Shown here: positions 63,084-64,000 of the stretch, piece after piece
How positions within the stretch are numbered: position 1 is the first letter of the stretch
Layout: every line of letters starts with the position of its first letter
Assembly: GCF_900142695.1 (NCBI RefSeq)
Contig: NZ_FRBU01000002.1
Location: 62,001-126,000, forward strand
Source: Flavobacterium xanthum
Lineage (GTDB): Bacteria; Bacteroidota; Bacteroidia; Flavobacteriales; Flavobacteriaceae
Direction: 5' to 3'
DNA: 64,000 nucleotides
The notes under the pieces: model-generated
The model's database searches: none
Told to the model about the DNA's origin: nothing
The model's input: only the letters and a program-made list of their open reading frames with translations
Program-made: the position numbers and the translations under genes

Positions 63084-63830
63084 TTAAGTAAGCATTCCGC
63101 CACAAACGTTCATAACTTGTCCTGTTATATAGGCACTCATATCAGAGGCAAAGAAAAGACACGCATTAGCAACATCTTCCGTTGTTCCACCGCGTTTCAA
63201 AGGGATTCCATCTCTCCATCCTTTGACCACATCTTCATTTAATTTAGCCGTCATTTCCGTTTCTATAAATCCTGGAGCAATTGCATTGCAACGAATATTA
63301 CGAGAACCTAATTCTAATGCTACTGATTTTGTAAATCCAATAACGCCTGCTTTTGATGCCGCATAATTAGTTTGTCCTGCATTTCCTTTCACTCCTACAA
63401 CAGAACTCATATTGATAATCGAACCAGACCGTTGTTTTAGGAATGTACGTTGAATGGCTTTAGTCATATTAAAAACCGACTTCAAATTCACATCAATTAC
63501 TTGATCAAAATCAGCTTCAGACATACGCATCAATAGGTTGTCTTTAGTAATTCCAGCGTTATTTATTAAAATATCAACTGTTCCAAATTCAGCTATAACG
63601 GCGTCAACAAGCGTTTGCGCTTCGTTAAAATCCGCCGCATTTGATTGGTAGCCTTTTGCTTTGATCCCAAGAGCATTCAATTCATTCTCTAAAGCCATCG
63701 CTGATTCTACTGATGAACTATAAGTAAATGCAACATTTGCACCTTGTTTTGCAAAAACTTCTGCAATTCCCTTTCCAATTCCGCGACTTGCTCCTGTGAT
63801 AATGGCAACTTTTCCTTCTAGTAATTTCAT
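63084..63830 (-). CDS. fabG: 3-oxoacyl-ACP reductase
   Basis: 248 residues from MKLLEGKVAIITG at 63830. SDR fold with TGASRGIGKGIAEVF (NADP binding), DILINNAGITKDNL, catalytic SSVVGVKGNAGQTNYAASKAGVIGFTKS containing Ser-Tyr-Lys, and C-terminal SAYITGQVMNVCGGM. Reduces 3-oxoacyl-ACP in fatty acid elongation. Typical length, cytoplasmic. Confidence 0.96.
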   Translation of the reverse strand: MKLLEGKVAIITGASRGIGKGIAEVFAKQGANVAFTYSSSVESAMALENELNALGIKAKGYQSNAADFNEAQTLVDAVIAEFGTVDILINNAGITKDNLLMRMSEADFDQVIDVNLKSVFNMTKAIQRTFLKQRSGSIINMSSVVGVKGNAGQTNYAASKAGVIGFTKSVALELGSRNIRCNAIAPGFIETEMTAKLNEDVVKGWRDGIPLKRGGTTEDVANACLFFASDMSAYITGQVMNVCGGMLT

Positions 63831-63858
63831 AATCAAAAATTAATTTATTTTTTATTTT

Positions 63859-63944
63859 GAGCTATTCCTGCTATTCATTGCAATCTTTTCTATTTTTAAA
63901 GAAAAAATAGAAAAGGATCTCCATTGCTATCAGGGCTAAAAACG
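63859..63944. repeat. Flavobacterial palindromic repeat, copy B
   Basis: Reverse-oriented copy of 5396-5483. Read on the minus strand it runs TTTTTAGCCCTGATAGCAATG, then a CTTTTCTATTTTTTC/AAAAATAGAAAAG hairpin, then GATTGCAATGAATAGCAGG and AATAGCTC. Flanking words agree almost base for base with copy A while the hairpin stem differs but stays paired, showing compensatory change. It lies upstream of fabG on the minus strand. Confidence 0.8.
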
Positions 63945-64000
63945 ACTTGCCAAATATATAATATTTCCTTTCTTAAAAAAAATTTCGCTTTCAATAACAA

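Noticed and set aside
1-64000. CRISPR array, tRNA, rRNA or prophage
   Set aside because: I looked for regularly spaced direct repeats, cloverleaf-type arms and phage structural genes and saw none. The hairpins found belong to dispersed repeats, terminators or the IS.

Overview
The window looks like a chromosomal segment of a Flavobacterium-type member of the Bacteroidota. The evidence is low GC, almost no Shine-Dalgarno signals, promoter boxes of the TAnnTTTG type, a fused CusA-TolC efflux protein, DUF3570/DUF4266/DUF6155-type proteins, and several palindromic intergenic repeat families that I know from flavobacterial genomes. I see no tRNA, rRNA, CRISPR array or prophage.

Layout. Positions 1-3.9 kb are an accessory patch: a HigBA-like toxin-antitoxin pair (antitoxin cut by the window edge), a complete IS110-family element, and a PLD-like nuclease fused to helicase-associated domains. 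Positions 4-9.9 kb hold housekeeping genes: a DEAD-box RNA helicase, a RadD-like helicase, DUF6155, DUF3817, an MscS channel and a thioesterase. Positions 10.6-15.7 kb hold a five-gene cluster (esterase, ATP-grasp, YbdK-like carboxylate-amine ligase, class I amidotransferase, second ATP-grasp-like protein) that looks like an uncharacterised amide or peptide pathway. Positions 16.2-26.5 kb hold a ten-gene operon for glycoside breakdown through 3-keto sugars: a GMC oxidoreductase with small subunit and cytochrome c, DUF1080 hydrolase, Gfo/Idh/MocA oxidoreductases, xylose-isomerase-like TIM barrels and an MFS carrier. Positions 26.6-34.2 kb carry peptidases, PhoD, an ATP-grasp enzyme next to a leucyl aminopeptidase, and esterases. 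Positions 34.3-42 kb hold the complete his operon (hisGDCBHAF-IE in transcription order), with a Bacteroidota promoter, a His-rich leader peptide and an attenuator. Positions 42-51.7 kb hold metal handling: VIT1/CCC1 transporter, RND adaptor, RND-TolC fusion, His-rich exported protein and two-component system. Positions 51.7-54.9 kb hold a thioredoxin/ApbE/DUF4266/DUF3570 unit that runs directly into the two-component genes. Positions 55-64 kb hold an LtaS-like sulfatase, an S1/P1-like zinc protein, DUF1275, YeiH with a LysR regulator, a VWA protein and FabG.

The most striking observations are three. First, the IS110 element lets a full bridge RNA be read by eye: two long hairpins whose loops carry four guide segments matching the left flank, right flank, right end and left end around a GC core. 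The circular junction would create a Bacteroidota-type promoter for that RNA. Second, a flavobacterial intergenic repeat sits in frame inside hisA, and nearly every his operon spacer is occupied by a different repeat that also supplies the stop codons of hisH and hisC. Third, the amidoligase-like cluster and the DUF4266/DUF3570/ApbE unit are good candidates for poorly described biology. All assignments are from reading the sequence; no database search was run.
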